Positions 8,783 to 19,350 are shown, counted from the stretch's first letter. The stretch: 64,000 nucleotides of DNA from Mycolicibacterium sp. P1-18 (GCF_008329535.1 NZ_NPKR01000001.1:372001-436000), one strand, 5' to 3'. Program-made: numbers and translations. Notes: a model not told the origin generated them from the letters alone.

Positions 8783-9528
8783 AACGGGGTGGCGTCGAGC
8801 CAGGCGTTCCAGACCGCCTCGTCGCCGAACACCTCGAGGCCCGCGTCGGCGGCGGTGCGGCGACGGGTCAGCGCCAGGAACAGGTCGACCGCGCTGCCGC
8901 GTACCGCCGCCTCACCCTTGGCATGAGCGTGCGACCAGCCCAGACCGTCCTCGTCGTTGGTGATCGTCCACTCCCCCGTCGGGCCGAGCCCGTCGTCGGT
9001 GGCGTGCAGGTGCAGCGTCGTCCCCCGCGCCAGCGGCGGGTGGTGGCGGTCGGCGCCCGCGGCGGCGAGGGTGATCCACTCGCTGATGCCGTCGCCGGCG
9101 AGTTCGGCGGGCAGCTCGTAGGTGTCGCCGAGCGCCAGGACCGCGTCGGCGCGGTGCACCGTCGCCTCGTGCACGCGCCTGCGGATCCACCAGCCCGCCG
9201 GCTTGGGCCCGTTGAACGTCCACACCCTGGTCTCGGCGCCCACCCGGTCGACGGCGTCGATCACGGCCTGGGCGCCCGCGTTCAGCCAGTCGACCGCCCC
9301 GTCGGTGTCACCGGGCGGCTTGCCGCCCCGGACGTCGCGGGGGTCGAGCGGGTCGTGCCGGCGCTCGGCGATGATCTGAGCCGACCACAGATGACCGCGG
9401 CCGACGTGCTTGAGCAGCTGATTCATCGTCCAGCCGGGGCAGGACGGCACCGGAGTCTCGGGGTCGGCGGTGCGGATGACGTCACCGAGGGCCCGGGTCT
9501 CCCCGAGCAGCGTTGCGCGGAAGTCCAC
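8779..9528 (-). CDS. MDMPI/DinB-fold mycothiol-dependent isomerase-family protein
   Basis: A 249-residue protein starting at GTG 9528. It has the N-terminal mycothiol-dependent maleylpyruvate isomerase signature: PVPSCPGWTMNQLLKHVGRGHLW near the start and WWIRRRVHEATVHRADA in the middle, supplying the conserved metal-binding His set (one in KHVG, the second pair in HEATVH). A C-terminal domain binds small ligands in the family. The exact substrate is unknown. It sits 2 bp downstream of the P450 gene on the same strand, so it is probably the last gene of a DUF1330-P450-MDMPI transcript. The open frame continues to 9585 but that would overlap the P450; GTG 9528 avoids this. Confidence 0.8.
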   Translation of the reverse strand: MDFRATLLGETRALGDVIRTADPETPVPSCPGWTMNQLLKHVGRGHLWSAQIIAERRHDPLDPRDVRGGKPPGDTDGAVDWLNAGAQAVIDAVDRVGAETRVWTFNGPKPAGWWIRRRVHEATVHRADAVLALGDTYELPAELAGDGISEWITLAAAGADRHHPPLARGTTLHLHATDDGLGPTGEWTITNDEDGLGWSHAHAKGEAAVRGSAVDLFLALTRRRTAADAGLEVFGDEAVWNAWLDATPF

Positions 9529-9530
9529 GC

Positions 9531-10864
<1,334 letters not shown>

Positions 10865-10868
<4 letters not shown>

Positions 10869-11191
10869 GACCCGAGCTTAAGCACCGGTCGTAGATCGTC
10901 CAACCGGTCGAAGAGTTGCCAGACGTACGCCGAGGACCCGTTTTCGCGGTGGGCGTGCAGATCGGCCAGCGTCGGATCGTTGCAGTAGCCGTCGAAGGCC
11001 TCCTTGTCAGGCCACTCGACGAGGATCAGCACCTGGCGCCCCGCCACCTCGCCCTGGACGTTCTCCCGAAACTTGCCCAGCGCCACCACCTTGCCGCCGT
11101 AGCGGGCGACCTCGGCCACCGACCGCTTGGAGTAGGCCAGATACTCGTCGCGGTCGGCGACGTCGAACAGGTTGAGCGCGTAGACGGTCAT
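10865..11191 (-). CDS. DUF1330-type small ferredoxin-fold protein
   Basis: A 108-residue dimeric alpha+beta barrel-like protein with the DUF1330 pattern (YALNLFDVADRDEYLAYSKRS, then LILVEWPDKEAFDGYCNDP). Such proteins often bind or process small aromatic/hydrophobic compounds, but no reaction is established. ATGA overlap couples it to the following P450, suggesting that both act on the same compound or are at least co-expressed. Confidence 0.75.
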
Positions 11192-11216
11192 GCCTTCACG
11201 CTACGACGCCGGAAAC

Positions 11217-12557
11217 CTACGACGCAGAGCGCTCGGGCACTCGGCGGCCCAACGCGAACACCCGCCACCCCGCCGACTGCCACCTGTCCACGTCCAGGCA
11301 GTTGCGGCCGTCGACGACGACCTTGGCGCGCACCGTCGCGGCGAGCTCGGCCGGGTCGAGGTCGACGAACTCCTGCCACTCGGTGGCCACCAGCACGGCG
11401 TCGGCCCGGTCGCAGGCCTCGAGCGCCGACGACGAGTAGTTCAGCGTCGGGAAGATGCGCCGCGAGTTGTCCATCGCCTTCGGGTCGTAGACGTTGACGG
11501 TGGCCCCGTTGAGCTGCAGCAGGCCAGCCACGTTCAGTGCGGGCGAGTCGCGCACGTCGTCGGATTCGGGCTTGAAGGCCGCGCCGAGGACGGCGACGTT
11601 GGCTCCGAGCAGGGACCCCCCGCACGCGGTGGTCGTCAACTCCACCATCCGGGTGCGACGGCGCATGTTGATGCTGTCCACCTCGCGCAGGAAGGTCAGC
11701 GCATGGTTGGCGCCCAGTTCGCCGGCGCGCGCCATGAACGCGCGGATGTCCTTGGGCAGGCAGCCGCCGCCGAAGCCCAAGCCGGCGTTGAGGAATCGCC
11801 GCCCGATCCGCGGGTCGTAGCCCAGCGCGTCGGCGAGCATCGTGACGTCGCCGTCCACGGCCTCGCACACCTCGGAGATGGCGTTGATGAACGAGATCTT
11901 GGTCGCCAGAAAGGCGTTTGCCGACACCTTGACCAGTTCGGCGGTTTGCAGATCGGTCACCAGCAGCGGTACGCCGGTGTCGAGGATGGGCGCGTACAGC
12001 TGGCGCATCACGGCCTCGGCCTCTCGCGAATCCGGTTGCACGCCAAGCACGATGCGGTCTGGGTGCAGCGTGTCCTGGATGGCGAAGCCCTCCCGGAGGA
12101 ACTCGGGGTTCCAGGCGATCTCGACGGTGATCCCCGGCGGCGCCAGCAGACGGGCCCGCTCGACCAGGTCGGCCGCCGTGCCCACCGGCACCGTCGACTT
12201 GCCTACGATCACCGCCGACCGCTTCAGTCGCGGCACCAGCGTGTCGATCACGGCGTGCACGTGGCGCAGGTCGGCGGCGTACTCCCCCTTCTTCTGGGGT
12301 GTTCCGACGCCGAGGAAGTGCACGTCGGCGAAGTCGACCGCCGCGTCGTAGTCGGTGGTGAACTGCAGTCGGCCCGCATCGAGGTTGTCCCGCAGCACTT
12401 CTCGCAGCCCGGGCTCGTAGAACGGGATCTCACCGGAGGCCAGCTTGGCCACCTTGCCCGGGTCGACGTCGACGCCGATCACCTCGTGACCGAGCTCGGC
12501 CATCCCGGCGGCGTGGGTGGCGCCGAGGTATCCCGTACCGAACACGGTGCATCGCAT
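11217..12557 (-). CDS. udgA: UDP-glucose 6-dehydrogenase (Rv0322-like)
   Basis: A 446-residue NAD-dependent enzyme oxidising UDP-glucose to UDP-glucuronate for cell-envelope sugars. It opens with the Rossmann motif FGTGYLGATHA, continues with the central helix ERARLLAPPGITVEIAWNPEFLREG, and carries the catalytic Cys in GFGGGCLPKDIRAF; the C-terminal UDP-binding domain ends in VVDGRNCLD. Start ATG 12557 gives MRCTVFGTGY, the orthologue N-terminus; the frame extends upstream but without homology. It lies near dcd as in M. tuberculosis (Rv0321/Rv0322), with one Pro-rich membrane protein inserted. Confidence 0.92.
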   Translation of the reverse strand: MRCTVFGTGYLGATHAAGMAELGHEVIGVDVDPGKVAKLASGEIPFYEPGLREVLRDNLDAGRLQFTTDYDAAVDFADVHFLGVGTPQKKGEYAADLRHVHAVIDTLVPRLKRSAVIVGKSTVPVGTAADLVERARLLAPPGITVEIAWNPEFLREGFAIQDTLHPDRIVLGVQPDSREAEAVMRQLYAPILDTGVPLLVTDLQTAELVKVSANAFLATKISFINAISEVCEAVDGDVTMLADALGYDPRIGRRFLNAGLGFGGGCLPKDIRAFMARAGELGANHALTFLREVDSINMRRRTRMVELTTTACGGSLLGANVAVLGAAFKPESDDVRDSPALNVAGLLQLNGATVNVYDPKAMDNSRRIFPTLNYSSSALEACDRADAVLVATEWQEFVDLDPAELAATVRAKVVVDGRNCLDVDRWQSAGWRVFALGRRVPERSAS

Positions 12558-12645
12558 ACCGCCTGCATATCCCGCTGCGGTGAGCTGAAACCCACGCGAC
12601 ACCGAGCGGCAGGCCAACGCCGGGTGACCGGTTGGCGTCAGGCCG

Positions 12646-14232
12646 TCAGCGGCCCGCCGGAGCGCAGAAGATCAGGAAGCAGTTCTGGCCGCCACCGCGT
12701 CCGGGCCCGTTGCCGGGACCGTCGCCACCACGGCCGGGCCGACCGTCGTTGCCGCCGGATCCGGGCCACCCGTTGTGACCGCCCGAGCCGGGCCAGTCGT
12801 CGTCGTGCGACGAACCCTGGTTGCTCGGCGGCTGCCACGGATTCTGCGGCTGCTGCCACGGCGGACGTTGCGGCTGTGGCTGCCACGGCGCCTGCTGCGG
12901 GTACTGCGGATATTGGTTGTACTGCGGGTACTGGTTGTACTGCGGATACTGCTGCACCGGCGGGTTGAAGATGTTGGGCAGCAGCGGCGGGACCACCGCG
13001 GGCACCGGCGGCGCGACCACCGGCGGGTCGGGTACCGGCGGCGCGGCCGGTGGATCGGGAGCCGGTGCGGGCGGCGCCTCCGGCGGCGCGACGTACACCT
13101 GGCGCTTCGGGGCCTGCTCCTGCTGGACGACCGGGATCGGCGCCTTGATGGTCTCCGCAGGCGGCGCGGGGGCAGGTGCGGCGGGAGCCGGGCTGGGCTG
13201 CGGCGCAATCTGCGGCAGGGGTGCCGCCGGCGCCGCGGCATTGGGCACGATCGCGCTTTGACCGGGATCGGGGCGCTGGTCGGCGGTCGGGCGAATGCTG
13301 ACGGCCAAGGAGATGACCAGGGCGATGACGCCGATGACGAAGACCGACGTCAGCGCGCTGCCCACCAGGAGGAACGGCTTGCGGCCCTCCTCGGCAGCCG
13401 CAGGCGCCTGATCCTCGAAGCCCAGGTCGTCGAAGGGTGCCTCCGCTGCGGTGAGGCGCAGCTGCGTGTCGGCGCCGGCCAAGCCGGGGTAGTCGTTGCC
13501 CGCCGTCGCCCCGTCGGGATCCTGCGAGTAGGCCAGGCCCACGGTCGACGCGTCGAAGATCGGGGCGTTGGCCGCCGCGATCGCCGCGCCACGCGCCAGC
13601 GCCAGACCCGACTCCTCGGGGGCACTGACGGGCACGTCGACCAGGTCCTGCAGATGAGCCTTGACCGAGGCGACGTCGACGCCGGAACCGACGACGAACA
13701 TGCCCTGCGGAGTCGAGTCCTGGGCGGCGGCGGCCGAGGCCATGTCGGACAGCACCGCCATGGCGTCGGTGCTGTGCAGGCTCCTGCTGAGCACCTTCAC
13801 GATGGAGCCGTCGTCGGTGCGCACGACGGACAGCGTCGCGGTGTCGCGGTCGAGGAAGAGCAGCCCGGTGGTCTCGTAGCCCACCGCGCGGCCCGCGGTC
13901 TGGGCCAGGGCGCCGGCGGCATGCAGTTCGGAGACCAGGATCGCGTCCTCGACGCCTGCGGCAGCCAGCTCGTCGCGCAGCTTCGCGGCTTCTTCGTGGT
14001 CACTCCACGTGACGCCGATGGCCTTGAGTTGGTGGCCGCCTTCGCGTGCACTCTCCAACGTTCCGAGGACGGCGGCGACCACCTGCGAGGACGCGCTCGA
14101 CGTTGCCGAGCCGTCGTCCGGCGTGACGTCGAAGGTGTCGTGGTCGACGATCTCGCCGTCGGCCTTGAGACCCTCGACCAGCACCAGTCGCACCGTCTTT
14201 GGCGTCAAGGACACACCAAGTACGATGTCCAC
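12646..14232 (-). CDS. Mycobacterial DUF7159-type membrane protein with Pro-rich tail
   Basis: A 528-residue protein beginning DIVLGVSLTPKTVRLVLVEG, a start shared by a family of actinobacterial actin/Hsp70-fold-like proteins (I recall it as DUF7159). Residues 1-270 are the predicted globular domain; a single membrane helix follows (FLLVGSALTSVFVIGVIAL); the outside part is Pro/Ala-rich, then has YPQYNQ-type repeats, Trp/Pro/Gln blocks and a Gly-rich end finishing CFLIFC. GTG 14232 has GGAGG eight bases upstream. Function unknown. The layout (actin-like domain, one helix, low-complexity tail) parallels the Hsp70-like gene at 35461-37260. Confidence 0.78.
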   Translation of the reverse strand: MDIVLGVSLTPKTVRLVLVEGLKADGEIVDHDTFDVTPDDGSATSSASSQVVAAVLGTLESAREGGHQLKAIGVTWSDHEEAAKLRDELAAAGVEDAILVSELHAAGALAQTAGRAVGYETTGLLFLDRDTATLSVVRTDDGSIVKVLSRSLHSTDAMAVLSDMASAAAAQDSTPQGMFVVGSGVDVASVKAHLQDLVDVPVSAPEESGLALARGAAIAAANAPIFDASTVGLAYSQDPDGATAGNDYPGLAGADTQLRLTAAEAPFDDLGFEDQAPAAAEEGRKPFLLVGSALTSVFVIGVIALVISLAVSIRPTADQRPDPGQSAIVPNAAAPAAPLPQIAPQPSPAPAAPAPAPPAETIKAPIPVVQQEQAPKRQVYVAPPEAPPAPAPDPPAAPPVPDPPVVAPPVPAVVPPLLPNIFNPPVQQYPQYNQYPQYNQYPQYPQQAPWQPQPQRPPWQQPQNPWQPPSNQGSSHDDDWPGSGGHNGWPGSGGNDGRPGRGGDGPGNGPGRGGGQNCFLIFCAPAGR

Positions 14233-14392
14233 GAACTCCTCCAAAGTCTTAGCTGTGCTTTGACATTCTGCTTTCACGAGGGCTTGAACGACATCGCGCG
14301 CCCCGATGTTTCATCGCCGCCACCCGGGCAGGCGTTACATCGGTTTCGTCGGCTTTCGCCCCGCGTTTTCGACCCTACCCGTGGCGGCTGGG

Positions 14393-14962
14393 TCAGTGCT
14401 TGACGAAGTTCTGGTAGGACTTCGACGGGGTCGGTCCGCGCTGGCCCTGGTACTTCGAGCCGACCTTCGCGCTGCCGTACGGATGTTCGGCGGGGCTGGT
14501 GAGACGCAGCAGACAGAGCTGCCCGATCTTCATTCCGGGCCACAGCGTGATCGGCAGATTGGCCACGTTGGACAGCTCGAGGGTGATGTGGCCGCTGAAG
14601 CCGGGGTCGATGAAACCCGCCGTCGAGTGGGTCAGCAGGCCCAGGCGACCGAGCGAGGACTTGCCCTCCAGCCGGCCGGCGAGGTCGTCGGGGAGTGCGC
14701 AGCGCTCCAGCGTCGACCCGAGGACGAACTCCCCGGGATGCAGCACGAAGGGTTCGTCTTCCTTCGGCTCCACCAGCGTCGTCAGGTCGTCCTGCCGCTG
14801 GGCCGGGTCGATGTGGGTGTAGCGGGTGTTGTTGAAGACCCGGAACAGGTTGTCGAGCCGGACGTCCACGCTCGAGGGTTGGATGAGGCTGTCGTCGAAC
14901 GGGTCTATCGCCAGGCGGCCTGCGGAGATCTCGGCCCGAATGTCGCGATCGGAGAGCAGCAC
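14393..14962 (-). CDS. dcd: dCTP deaminase (Rv0321-like)
   Basis: A 189-residue trimeric nucleotide deaminase, full family length. Conserved parts: [12 protein letters not shown], the ligand loop [10 protein letters not shown], and the catalytic region [20 protein letters not shown] whose Glu activates water. The M. tuberculosis enzyme is bifunctional (dCTP deaminase plus dUTPase), yielding dUMP for thymidylate synthesis. GTG 14962 sits six bases after a TAGGCT box, suggesting a leaderless transcript divergent from the LLM gene. The 160-bp stretch 14233-14392 downstream shows no gene or hairpin I can support. Confidence 0.95.
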   Translation of the reverse strand: MLLSDRDIRAEISAGRLAIDPFDDSLIQPSSVDVRLDNLFRVFNNTRYTHIDPAQRQDDLTTLVEPKEDEPFVLHPGEFVLGSTLERCALPDDLAGRLEGKSSLGRLGLLTHSTAGFIDPGFSGHITLELSNVANLPITLWPGMKIGQLCLLRLTSPAEHPYGSAKVGSKYQGQRGPTPSKSYQNFVKH

Positions 14963-14968
14963 CCGACG

Positions 14969-15020
14969 AGCCTAGCGGGCGGGCCGTTCTCAGCGGGCTC
15001 CCGGCGTTCGTCCCTAGACT
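14969..15020. promoter_or_regulatory. Divergent leaderless promoter pair for dcd and LLM gene
   Basis: On the minus strand TAGGCT (14969-14974) lies six bases from the dcd GTG; on the plus strand TAGACT (15015-15020) lies six bases from GTG 15027. Both fit TANNNT with the transcription start falling on the start codon. Confidence 0.55.
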
Positions 15021-15026
15021 GGCGCC

Positions 15027-15935
15027 GTGCGATTCTCCGTGTGGCCATCGACGACTCAACCGTGGGACGACGTGCTCGAACTCGCCCAGTTCGCCGACGA
15101 CGGGTTCTGGCATTCGGTGTACGTCGCCGACCACTTCATGTCCCCCGGCGACAAACCGGGTCAGACGAGCGACTGGCTGGAGGCCACCGCCGTGATGGCC
15201 GCACTGGCCACCGTCACGTCGCAGGTCCGGCTGGCCAACCTGGTGTTGTCGATGACGTTCCGGCATCCGGCCGTGCTCGCCAATCTGGCGGTGACGATCG
15301 ACCGGATCAGCAACGGCCGCTTCACCTTGGGGCTCGGGGCGGGCTGGCAGGACACCGAGCACGAGCAGTACGGCCTCGCGTTGGGCGAACCCAGGGAGCG
15401 GGTCGACCGCTTCGCCGAGGGGCTCACGGTCATCTCGGGTCTGTTGACCGACGAGACGACGACGTTCGACGGGCAGTACTACCAGTTGGCCGACGCGCTG
15501 TGCGAGCCGAAGCCGGTGCAGTCGCCGCTGCCGCTGCTGGTCGGCGGAACCGGGCCAAGGATGCTGCGGCTGATTGCCCGGCACGCCCAGGAGTGGAACC
15601 AGTGGTCCTCCCCCGGTGAGTTCGGCGAACGCTCCAAGGCGCTGGACGGGGCGTGCGAGAAGGAGGGCCGCGACCCGGCCACCGTGTGGCGCTCGACGCA
15701 GGCGGTGGTGATGGTCACCGACTCCGCGGAGGCAGAGTCCAAGGCGAAGTCGGCCGCCGAGTCGATGCCGCAGCCAGTGGTCTACGGGCCGGCCGAGCGG
15801 ATCGCCGAGGCCGCCGCGACGTGGCGGGACGAGGGCGTCGACGAGGTGATCGTGCCCGACTTCGGGATGCCGCAGGGTCCGGCGCGACTGGACGCCTACC
15901 GGGCGCTGGCGGAGGCGTTCGCGCCGCTGGCCTGA
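15027..15935 (+). CDS. LLM-class F420-dependent oxidoreductase
   Basis: A 302-residue TIM-barrel flavin/F420 enzyme of the luciferase-like monooxygenase class. Landmarks: HPAVLANLAVTIDRISNGRFTLGLGAGW (the standard LLM signature), and LPLLVGGTGPRMLRLIARHAQEWN contacting the deazaflavin phosphate. It probably reduces or oxidises a small organic substrate with F420; no substrate can be read from sequence. It starts at GTG 15027 immediately after a leaderless -10 box. The tRNA gene lies downstream on the same strand. Confidence 0.88.
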   Translation: MRFSVWPSTTQPWDDVLELAQFADDGFWHSVYVADHFMSPGDKPGQTSDWLEATAVMAALATVTSQVRLANLVLSMTFRHPAVLANLAVTIDRISNGRFTLGLGAGWQDTEHEQYGLALGEPRERVDRFAEGLTVISGLLTDETTTFDGQYYQLADALCEPKPVQSPLPLLVGGTGPRMLRLIARHAQEWNQWSSPGEFGERSKALDGACEKEGRDPATVWRSTQAVVMVTDSAEAESKAKSAAESMPQPVVYGPAERIAEAAATWRDEGVDEVIVPDFGMPQGPARLDAYRALAEAFAPLA

Positions 15936-15992
15936 CGGCGGACCGCGCCGCGGGAGGTGCTAGCCTTCGTGGTCACCAGCCTGGCTGGTCAG

Positions 15993-16066
15993 GCCGATGT
16001 AGTTCAATGGCAGAACATCAGCTTCCCAAGCTGAATACGCGGGTTCGATTCCCGTCATCGGCTCCA
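15993..16066 (+). tRNA. glyU: tRNA-Gly (anticodon CCC)
   Basis: Acceptor arm GCCGATG (15993-15999) pairs with CATCGGC (16056-16062); U73 then encoded CCA (16064-16066). The anticodon stem TCAGC/GCTGA encloses the loop TTCCCAA, giving CCC, which reads GGG Gly codons. The T arm CGGGTTCGATTCCCG is standard. No integrase or duplicated 3' end was seen nearby. Confidence 0.95.
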
Positions 16067-16112
16067 CGAAATGCCCGTATGGGCGCCCCTGCTCTTTGAG
16101 CACGCACGCCGG

Positions 16113-16805
16113 TCACGGGGTCAGCGCCACACTCAAAGTCCGGCGAACCGCCGCGGCGTCACCGTCGATCTGGGCAACGGCCGCGAGGTCGTGGCGCTTC
16201 CACACACCGAGGTACAGCGCGTGCGCGTCGGCGGTGACCGACGCGACGGGATCGCCGTCGCCCAGCGTCCACTCGTCACCGGTGTCGGCGGCGACGAGCC
16301 GAACCGTCTCCGCGATCGGCGCGATCCGCTCCATCCGCAATTGGCGCGGATAGAACACCGACAGCACCTCGTCGACGCCGTCGGCCGCGAAGGCCGCAAC
16401 GAAGGTCGGCGCCGCCCCCAGGGCCGCTTCCAGGTCGACGCGGTGCATCGCGTGCTCGTGGGCCTGCCGGCGAATCCACCAGCCCGCCCGGCGCGGCTCG
16501 GGCCCGAAGTTCCAGCACGGCTCGTCGGCGGTGATGGCGCGCATCGCGGTGAGGAAGTCGGGGATGCCGTCCACGAAGTCAGCCACCGGCGACGGGCCCA
16601 CGTCCGGGGTGGGCTCCGGCTCGCGGCCACGCAGGATCGCGCGCACCCACGTCTCGATCACCCACAGATGACCCAGCAGTTCCGTCACCGTCCACCCGGG
16701 GCAGGTTGGCACCGGCCGGTCCAGGTCCGGGCCGCCCGCCAGGGCAACGGCCTGGATGGCGATCACGTCGCCTTGCAGCTGAACCAGCAGCGCGTCGTTG
16801 TCCAC
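16113..16805 (-). CDS. MDMPI/DinB-fold maleylpyruvate isomerase-family protein
   Basis: A 230-residue second member of the MDMPI family: PVPTCPGWTVTELLGHLWVIETW near the N-terminus and WWIRRQAHEHAMHRVDLE in the middle carry the metal-ligand His residues; a C-terminal small domain follows. Substrate unknown. It is divergent from a LysR regulator 54 bp away, the usual arrangement of a LysR factor and its target. A TAGTGT box lies six bases before the GTG start. Confidence 0.82.
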   Translation of the reverse strand: MDNDALLVQLQGDVIAIQAVALAGGPDLDRPVPTCPGWTVTELLGHLWVIETWVRAILRGREPEPTPDVGPSPVADFVDGIPDFLTAMRAITADEPCWNFGPEPRRAGWWIRRQAHEHAMHRVDLEAALGAAPTFVAAFAADGVDEVLSVFYPRQLRMERIAPIAETVRLVAADTGDEWTLGDGDPVASVTADAHALYLGVWKRHDLAAVAQIDGDAAAVRRTLSVALTP

Positions 16806-16811
16806 GGGGGC

Positions 16812-16817
16812 ACACTA
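16812..16817 (-). promoter_or_regulatory. Leaderless -10 box (TAGTGT) for the MDMPI gene
   Basis: Read on the minus strand, TAGTGT lies six bases before GTG 16805. It sits inside the 54-bp divergent region shared with the LysR gene. Confidence 0.45.
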
Positions 16818-16859
16818 CGGCGAGGCCCCGACGGCCCCAACTCTGCTTCCATTCCAGTC

Positions 16860-17822
16860 ATGGCCCTCAGTTCGCGCATGCCCGACCTCGTCGAGTTCGA
16901 GGTGCTGCTGGCCATCGCCGAAACGGGCAGTCTCGGCGCGGCCGCCAAGAAGGTGGGCCTGACCCAGCAGGCGGTCTCGGCACGGCTCGCGTCGGTGGAG
17001 GCCCGCATCGGCGTGCAACTCGCGGTTCGCACGCCCCGCGGTTCGCAGCTGACACCGGCCGGCGTGGTCGTCACCGAATGGGCTCGCCAACTCCTCGACG
17101 TCGCACATCACGTCGACGCCGGACTGGCCTCGCTGCGCTCGGATGCCCGCAGCCACATCAAGATATCGGCCAGTCAGACCGTCGCCGAACAGCTGTTGCC
17201 CCGCTGGCTGATGTCGTTGCGAGCGGCGGCTGCGCGCCACGGGACACCGGTGCCGGAGCTGACGCTGACCGCCACCAACAGCAGTCACGCCGTCGCCGAC
17301 GTCACCGACGGTGCGGCCGACGTCGGGTTCATCGAGAGCCCCTCGGCGCCTGCCGGTTTGCGCAGCAAGGTCGTGGCCTCCGACGAGTTGGTGGTCGTGG
17401 TGGCCCCCGATCACGAGTGGGCCCGCCGACCACGGCCGGTCAGCGCCGCCAAACTCGCTCAGACGCCGCTGATTTCGCGTGAGACCGGTTCGGGCACCCG
17501 CGACTCCCTGATTGCGGCGCTGCGGCAGTCCGGCTGCGACCCCACACATCTGGTGCCGCCGGTCTTGGAGCTGTCGTCGGCCGCGGCGGTCCGGGCGGCC
17601 GTCCTGTCCAGCCAAGCGCCCGCGGTGATGAGCCGGCTGACGATCGCCGACGACCTCGCCTTCGGGCGACTGCGGGAGGTGTCGACCCCCGAACTCGATC
17701 TGCGCCGCCAACTTCGGGCCATTTGGGTCGGCGGCCGCACCCCGCCGGCCGGCGCAGTCCGCGACCTCCTCGGCCACATCCACGGCATGCAGCGGCTGCA
17801 GCGCAACACCACCGGCGCCTGA
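16860..17822 (+). CDS. LysR-family transcription regulator
   Basis: A 320-residue regulator. Residues ~8-67 form the winged helix-turn-helix (LVEFEVLLAIAETGSLGAAA, then LTQQAVSARLASVEARIG); the remainder is a periplasmic-binding-protein-like effector domain with the recognisable segment DVGFIESPSAP and a late SSAAAVRAAVLSSQAPAVMS. ATG 16860 gives MALSSRMPDL. Effector unknown; likely autoregulates and controls the divergent MDMPI gene, and possibly the FAD-oxidoreductase operon downstream. Confidence 0.88.
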   Translation: MALSSRMPDLVEFEVLLAIAETGSLGAAAKKVGLTQQAVSARLASVEARIGVQLAVRTPRGSQLTPAGVVVTEWARQLLDVAHHVDAGLASLRSDARSHIKISASQTVAEQLLPRWLMSLRAAAARHGTPVPELTLTATNSSHAVADVTDGAADVGFIESPSAPAGLRSKVVASDELVVVVAPDHEWARRPRPVSAAKLAQTPLISRETGSGTRDSLIAALRQSGCDPTHLVPPVLELSSAAAVRAAVLSSQAPAVMSRLTIADDLAFGRLREVSTPELDLRRQLRAIWVGGRTPPAGAVRDLLGHIHGMQRLQRNTTGA

Positions 17823-17956
17823 GGTCGGCCGCACTCACAACGTGCGGTTGTGGGTCCACAAGGTCGCGGCCGCTACTGCGGAGCGCTCGGTACGCCGACC
17901 ATGGAACGCGTGGCGCCGTCCGGCTCCACACCAGGTGCGGCGAGAAGGAGCTTCCC

Positions 17957-18997
17957 ATGACGACGACGCATTACCGGTGGACGGTCCTCGGCGCCGGTCC
18001 CGCGGGGATCGCCACCGTGGGTCAGCTGATCGACCGCGGCGTGCCCGCGGGTGAGATCGCCTGGGTGGATCCAGAATTCGCGGTGGGCGACTTCGGCACC
18101 AAGTGGTCGGTCGTGTCGAGCAACACCCGCACCAGCAGCTTCACGCGCTTCCTGGAGTCGACGGCGGCGTTCGACTTCGACCAGGCACCGGACTTCGCCA
18201 TCCGGGGCATCGACCCTCGGGACACGTGCGTGCTCGGCGCGGTGGCGGAGCCGTTGCACTGGATCACCGGGCGGTTGACCGACCGGGTATCCGCGCACGA
18301 GACGAGGGCCACCAAGCTGGAGTTGAGTGAGCGCCGGTGGACGGTACACACCGAACAGTCCGTCCTCACCTCCGACAACGTGGTCTTGGCGATCGGGGCC
18401 GACGCGCGCACCCTGTCCCATCCCGGACTGCGCGAAATCCCCCTGGACGTGGTGGTCGACGCGCAGAAGCTGGCAACCGAGGGTCTCGAGGGTGCGACGG
18501 TCGCGGTGTTCGGCGCGTCGCACTCGACGATGTTGGCGCTGCCGAACCTGCTCGACCAACCCGTGGCCAAGGTCGTCAACTTCTACCAGCACCCGTTGCG
18601 CTACGCCGTCGAGTTCGAGGGTTGGACGTTGTTCGACGACACCGGGCTCAAGGGCCACGCCGCCGCGTGGGCGCGGAAGAACGTCGACGGTCGGCTCCCC
18701 GACCGCCTGCAGCGATGTCACGTCGACGACGCCCGGTTCGACGAGTTGCTTGGACAGTCCGATCACGTCGTCTACACGGTCGGCTTCGAGCCGCGCCGAG
18801 TCGACGCACCCCAGTGGGGCCCGCTGCGGCACGATCCCGCCAACGGGATCATCGCCCCCGGACTGTTCGGCGTCGGCATCGCCTTCCCCGGTCATCGAGT
18901 GGACCCCACGGGCCACGCCGAACACCGCGTCGGCCTGGAGAAGTTCATGCAGCAGCTCGACCAGTGCCTGCCCATCTGGCTGCGCTACGGCACATGA
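17957..18997 (+). CDS. FAD/NAD(P)-binding oxidoreductase
   Basis: A 346-residue flavoprotein. The first Rossmann motif is LGAGPAGIATVGQL (residues ~10-23); an ATG-like motif VVLAIGAD precedes a second nucleotide-binding segment VAVFGASHSTML; FGVGIAFPGH near the end closes the FAD site. It lacks the CxxC of disulfide reductases, so it resembles the monooxygenase/lysine-N-hydroxylase-like branch. RBS GAAGGAG lies seven bases before ATG 17957. Its stop overlaps the next start (ATGA), making a three-gene operon with two DUF202 membrane proteins. Substrate unknown. Confidence 0.8.
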   Translation: MTTTHYRWTVLGAGPAGIATVGQLIDRGVPAGEIAWVDPEFAVGDFGTKWSVVSSNTRTSSFTRFLESTAAFDFDQAPDFAIRGIDPRDTCVLGAVAEPLHWITGRLTDRVSAHETRATKLELSERRWTVHTEQSVLTSDNVVLAIGADARTLSHPGLREIPLDVVVDAQKLATEGLEGATVAVFGASHSTMLALPNLLDQPVAKVVNFYQHPLRYAVEFEGWTLFDDTGLKGHAAAWARKNVDGRLPDRLQRCHVDDARFDELLGQSDHVVYTVGFEPRRVDAPQWGPLRHDPANGIIAPGLFGVGIAFPGHRVDPTGHAEHRVGLEKFMQQLDQCLPIWLRYGT

Positions 18998-19350
18998 GCG
19001 AGCTGGACGTGGAACGTCGGGCCGATCCCGACTGCCGCTTCACCCTCGCCAACGAACGCACCTTCCTGGCGTGGATCAGGACGGCGCTCGCCCTCATCGC
19101 CGGCGGGGTGGCGATCGCCCAGCTGCTACCGCCGTTTCCGGTGCCGTGGGGGCGTTCCGGGCTGGCGACGCTGCTGGTCGCGGCGGGCGCGGTGCTGGCG
19201 GTGGCGTCGGTGCGGCGTTGGCAGCGGGTGCAGGACGCGATGCGGGCCGACGAGACCATGCCGCCGACCCGTCTGCCGGCCGCCCTGACGGCGTTCCTGC
19301 TGGCGGTGTGCGTGGCGGTGCTCGTCATGGTCCTCGCCGGTCGGCCATGA
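18994..19350 (+). CDS. DUF202 (YidH-type) membrane protein 1
   Basis: A 118-residue protein with the DUF202 signature LANERTFLAWIRTALALIAGGVA and three predicted membrane helices. The family has no proven function. It overlaps both neighbours by 4 bp, so all three proteins of this operon are probably made together. Confidence 0.82.
   Translation: MSELDVERRADPDCRFTLANERTFLAWIRTALALIAGGVAIAQLLPPFPVPWGRSGLATLLVAAGAVLAVASVRRWQRVQDAMRADETMPPTRLPAALTAFLLAVCVAVLVMVLAGRP

Noticed and set aside
15993..16066. tRNA-Gly as an attachment site of a genomic island
   Set aside because: No integrase, no repeated tRNA 3' end and ordinary genes on both sides; the RM cassette is ~3.7 kb away.
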